DNA from: CAZBKJ01 sp964492495
GTDB lineage: Bacteria > Patescibacteriota > Microgenomatia > UBA1400 > UBA12028
DNA length: 25,843 nt
Direction of reading: 5' to 3'
Assembly: GCA_964492495.1 (NCBI GenBank)
Contig: CAZBKJ010000018.1
Coordinates: 1 to 25,843 of the forward strand
In this document: positions 23,819-25,843 of the stretch, piece after piece
How the letters are laid out: each line of letters starts with the position of its first letter
Numbering within the stretch: position 1 is the stretch's first letter
Notes under the pieces: generated by a model
What the model saw: the letters and a program-made list of their open reading frames with translations, nothing else
Told to the model about the DNA's origin: nothing
The model's database searches: none
Program-made: the position numbers and the translations under genes

Positions 23819-24970
23819 TTAAAAGGAAGGGAGACAAATCTCTACCGTTGTTCCTTTTTTAACTTTTGATTTTATTGAAATCTCTCCTTCGTGCGCAATA
23901 ATGATTTCTTTGCATAGATACATTCCTAGACCCATACCACCAAGCTTGTGTTGTTTCCCCTGATAGAATCGCTCAAACACGTGTGGAAGATCTTTCTGAT
24001 GTATTCCCATCCCTTCATCACGAATGGAAACAACATAATTTTCCTGCCTTTTTTGTAGAGTCACCATGATCTGCGTATCTGATTCTGAGTATTTCATTGC
24101 GTTTCCAATGATATTGGTAAAGACTAGAGTCAGTTTTTCACTATCGCCTTTTACAATTCCATTTGAGTTTTCAATTGCAGTAGCAAAAACGATATCTCTT
24201 TCACTTAAAACTGTGCTGTCAGCGACGATTGTTTTGAGTAATGAAACTACATCAAGGTTACTGAAATTATATGAAAAAATCCCTAGATTCATTTGGCTTA
24301 AGTTAAATAAATCGACAATTAAATTTTTCAATCTTTGACTGTTGGCTAAAATTGAGTTTATCCATCGTGTTGTTTCATCATTCTTCCCTTTTGTTTTTCG
24401 CTGAATTAATTGTGAGTAAGCGTGGATAGCAGCCAACGGAGTTTTAAGTTCATGAGCTGCAGCTGACATAAAAAGCTCTCTGTTTTTTAGTGCCACCTGA
24501 GCACTTTCATAGAGCTCAATATTGCGAATCGCCAGTGAAGCGAGTGATCCAAACAGTTTAAGACTGTATGGCAAGTATTCGTTTTCAGGTGCTTGATGCA
24601 AAAAGTTAACAGTAATTACTCCTACTCTTTTGTTCTGATATGACAGAGGAAGAATATAAATTGCTTCAATTTTGTCTTTTACTTCAGGATGAATTTTATT
24701 TATGGTCTTTTTTTGAAGTAATCGTATCTTCCCTTCTTTGAAAGACTGATACGTATTTCCATCTTTTCGTGGCTTTAATCGATACTCAGCGGGAACGTTG
24801 CTGTAGACCCTTGCGAGTTGCTCATTTTTTTCAAGGAAAAGTGATCCGTAATTTGCACCGGACAAAGATAGGACTTCTTCCACACATGTTTTGTATAGTG
24901 TTTCAGAATCAAGCGGCAGGAGTAATTTCACCGCGGAACGCTGGACTTTATCGAGGACAGTTTTTGGCAT
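23819..24970 (-). CDS. soluble GAF-domain histidine kinase
   Basis: 383 residues with no membrane segment. A GAF domain covers about residues 15-160 (TLYKTCVEEVLSLSGANYGSLF, IEAIYILPLSYQNKRVGVITV). Then come the dimerisation helices with the phospho-accepting His in SAAAHELKTPLAAIHAYSQL (about residue 173). The ATPase has the N box (NIIGNAMKYSES), G1 (DEGMGIHQ), F box (VFERFYQGK) and G2 (GGMGLGMYLCKEI). No response regulator is adjacent; the P-loop NTPase gene follows after one base. A TAGAAT with extended -10 TG (24982-24977) lies 12 nt from the ATG, so the message may be leaderless. The GAF ligand is not evident. Confidence 0.9.
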   Translation of the reverse strand: MPKTVLDKVQRSAVKLLLPLDSETLYKTCVEEVLSLSGANYGSLFLEKNEQLARVYSNVPAEYRLKPRKDGNTYQSFKEGKIRLLQKKTINKIHPEVKDKIEAIYILPLSYQNKRVGVITVNFLHQAPENEYLPYSLKLFGSLASLAIRNIELYESAQVALKNRELFMSAAAHELKTPLAAIHAYSQLIQRKTKGKNDETTRWINSILANSQRLKNLIVDLFNLSQMNLGIFSYNFSNLDVVSLLKTIVADSTVLSERDIVFATAIENSNGIVKGDSEKLTLVFTNIIGNAMKYSESDTQIMVTLQKRQENYVVSIRDEGMGIHQKDLPHVFERFYQGKQHKLGGMGLGMYLCKEIIIAHEGEISIKSKVKKGTTVEICLPSF

Positions 24971-25027
24971 CTTCGCATTCTACCAGATTTGCTATAAGGC
25001 ACTTTACGTAATATATGAACTGCGAAA

Positions 25028-25843
25028 CTATCCTAATGTCTGGATGGCTGTTTCTAAGCGATGAAGGGTGACTTCTTTTCCCAATACTTCAATTGTTTCA
25101 AAAAGTGGCGGTGTAACTGTACTACCACACACAGCGATGCGAATAGTCATGAAGAAATTTCCTCGTGGCCATTCCTGCAAGTCGCAGTGTTCTCGAAGTT
25201 TGACTTCCATTTCTGCGGCACTCCAGTTCGTCGTGTTTTCAAGTAATTCCTTGGCGGACTGAATATATTTCTTTGCTTCTTCCTCTGTCGTTTTCTTCCA
25301 AAGAAGTACATCTTTGGAAATGGCTATCTCTTTGTAAAAAAATTCAGTAAGAGGACCGATATCTTTGAGGGTGACAAGTCTCTCACGCACACGTGGTACT
25401 ACCTTTTCAAGTAAACCTTCTGGAAAGCCTTCTGGAAGAAAACCTTGCAACTCTTTGAGTAGCTCATCAACTGACAATACCTCCCGAATATACTTTCCGT
25501 TCATCCAGTTGAGTTTACTTAGATCAAAAACAGGACCCGTAGTTTGCATACGCTCAACAGAAAACACTTGAATATATTCATCCATCGTAAAGATATCTTT
25601 TTCTTGCGGGTGAGACCAACCCATCAAACATAAATAATTGCGCAGTGCTTGTGGAAGATACCCTTTTTCCCTATATGACATGATGGAAACATCATTTTTG
25701 CGTTTGCTCATTTTGGATTTATCAGTATTTCGAAGAAGTGGCATGTGCCCAAAAGCCGGAAGTGTAAAGCCAAAGTATTTGTAGAGCAACACATGTTTTG
25801 GACCACTGCTAATCCACTCTTCACCACGAAGCACATGTGTTAT
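25028..25843 (-). CDS. gltX: glutamyl-tRNA synthetase, C-terminal part (cut by the window edge)
   Basis: 271 residues are visible, starting inside the catalytic domain at THVLRGEEW, and the N-terminus is outside the window. The class I KMSKS-type signature is SKMSKRKNDVS, followed by GYLPQALRNYLCLMGWSHP, FDLSKLNWMNGKYI and the helical anticodon-binding domain to the C-terminus (VLGKEVTLHRLETAIQTLG). It attaches Glu to tRNA-Glu, and also to tRNA-Gln in bacteria that lack GlnRS. It lies upstream of the GAF kinase on the same strand with 57 bp between them and no clear terminator. Confidence 0.97.
   Translation of the reverse strand: MTHVLRGEEWISSGPKHVLLYKYFGFTLPAFGHMPLLRNTDKSKMSKRKNDVSIMSYREKGYLPQALRNYLCLMGWSHPQEKDIFTMDEYIQVFSVERMQTTGPVFDLSKLNWMNGKYIREVLSVDELLKELQGFLPEGFPEGLLEKVVPRVRERLVTLKDIGPLTEFFYKEIAISKDVLLWKKTTEEEAKKYIQSAKELLENTTNWSAAEMEVKLREHCDLQEWPRGNFFMTIRIAVCGSTVTPPLFETIEVLGKEVTLHRLETAIQTLG

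Noticed and set aside
19833..25843. Functional pairing of tRNA-Gln with the nearby gltX (non-discriminating GluRS)
   Set aside because: The two are about 5 kb apart on opposite strands and specificity cannot be read from the C-terminal part; left as a possibility only.

Overview
The window reads as a piece of a bacterial draft scaffold with moderately low GC, short intergenic gaps and several operons. Two runs of N mark scaffold joins. UGA acts as an ordinary stop: mutS ends on TGA inside the mutS/mutL overlap, and the ABC ATPase ends on TGA inside the permease start. That argues against the UGA-recoded lineages (Gracilibacteria, Absconditabacteria). The protein styles (small membrane-anchored beta proteins, a DUF5666-like protein, a cupredoxin with a disordered stalk, CPR-like GH130 proteins) suggest a Patescibacteria/CPR-type organism. 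This is an inference; there is no rRNA or other phylogenetic marker here that settles it.

Layout. 1-702 (minus): 5'-coding part of an HlyD/MacA-like adaptor. 798-4993: a small unknown protein, then two large cytoplasmic GH130-type proteins. 4977-5450 (minus): orphan membrane-associated protein. 5547-6442: lipoprotein alpha/beta hydrolase broken by a scaffold gap. 6460-7191 (minus): VIT1/CCC1 metal transporter. 7273-8539: anchored beta protein and a DUF457 membrane protein with a second gap. 8599-12884: overlapping mutS-mutL. 12947-18428: response regulator, histidine kinase, MacA-like adaptor, MacB-type ATPase and permease, DUF5666-like protein. 18554-19728: cupredoxin and an exported helical protein, each followed by a terminator. 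19833-19903: tRNA-Gln(CTG), followed by about 400 bp of palindromic repeats that carry copies of the tRNA 3' end. 20339-22800: small enzymes (DUF1801, VOC, MgtC, SRPBCC, GIY-YIG). 22804-24970 (minus): soluble GAF histidine kinase followed by an uncharacterised P-loop NTPase. 25028-25843 (minus): C-terminal part of gltX.

Main discovery. A motif of two TTCAG half-sites with an 11-bp period (TTCAG-N6-TTCAG) lies just upstream of a -10-like hexamer at four places, with a fifth near-match (TTAAG-N6-TTCAG). The targets are the lipoprotein hydrolase, the response-regulator operon itself, the MacA-like gene inside that operon, the cupredoxin gene and the exported helical protein gene. The spacing from the second half-site to the -10 is 9-11 bp each time. 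This geometry is that of PhoB/OmpR-family activators, whose boxes replace the -35. I infer a local, self-regulated envelope or metal-stress regulon: sensor kinase, regulator, MacAB-like exporter, blue-copper protein, Spy-like exported protein and surface hydrolase. Several of these genes also look leaderless, with the ATG 12-14 nt from the start of the -10.
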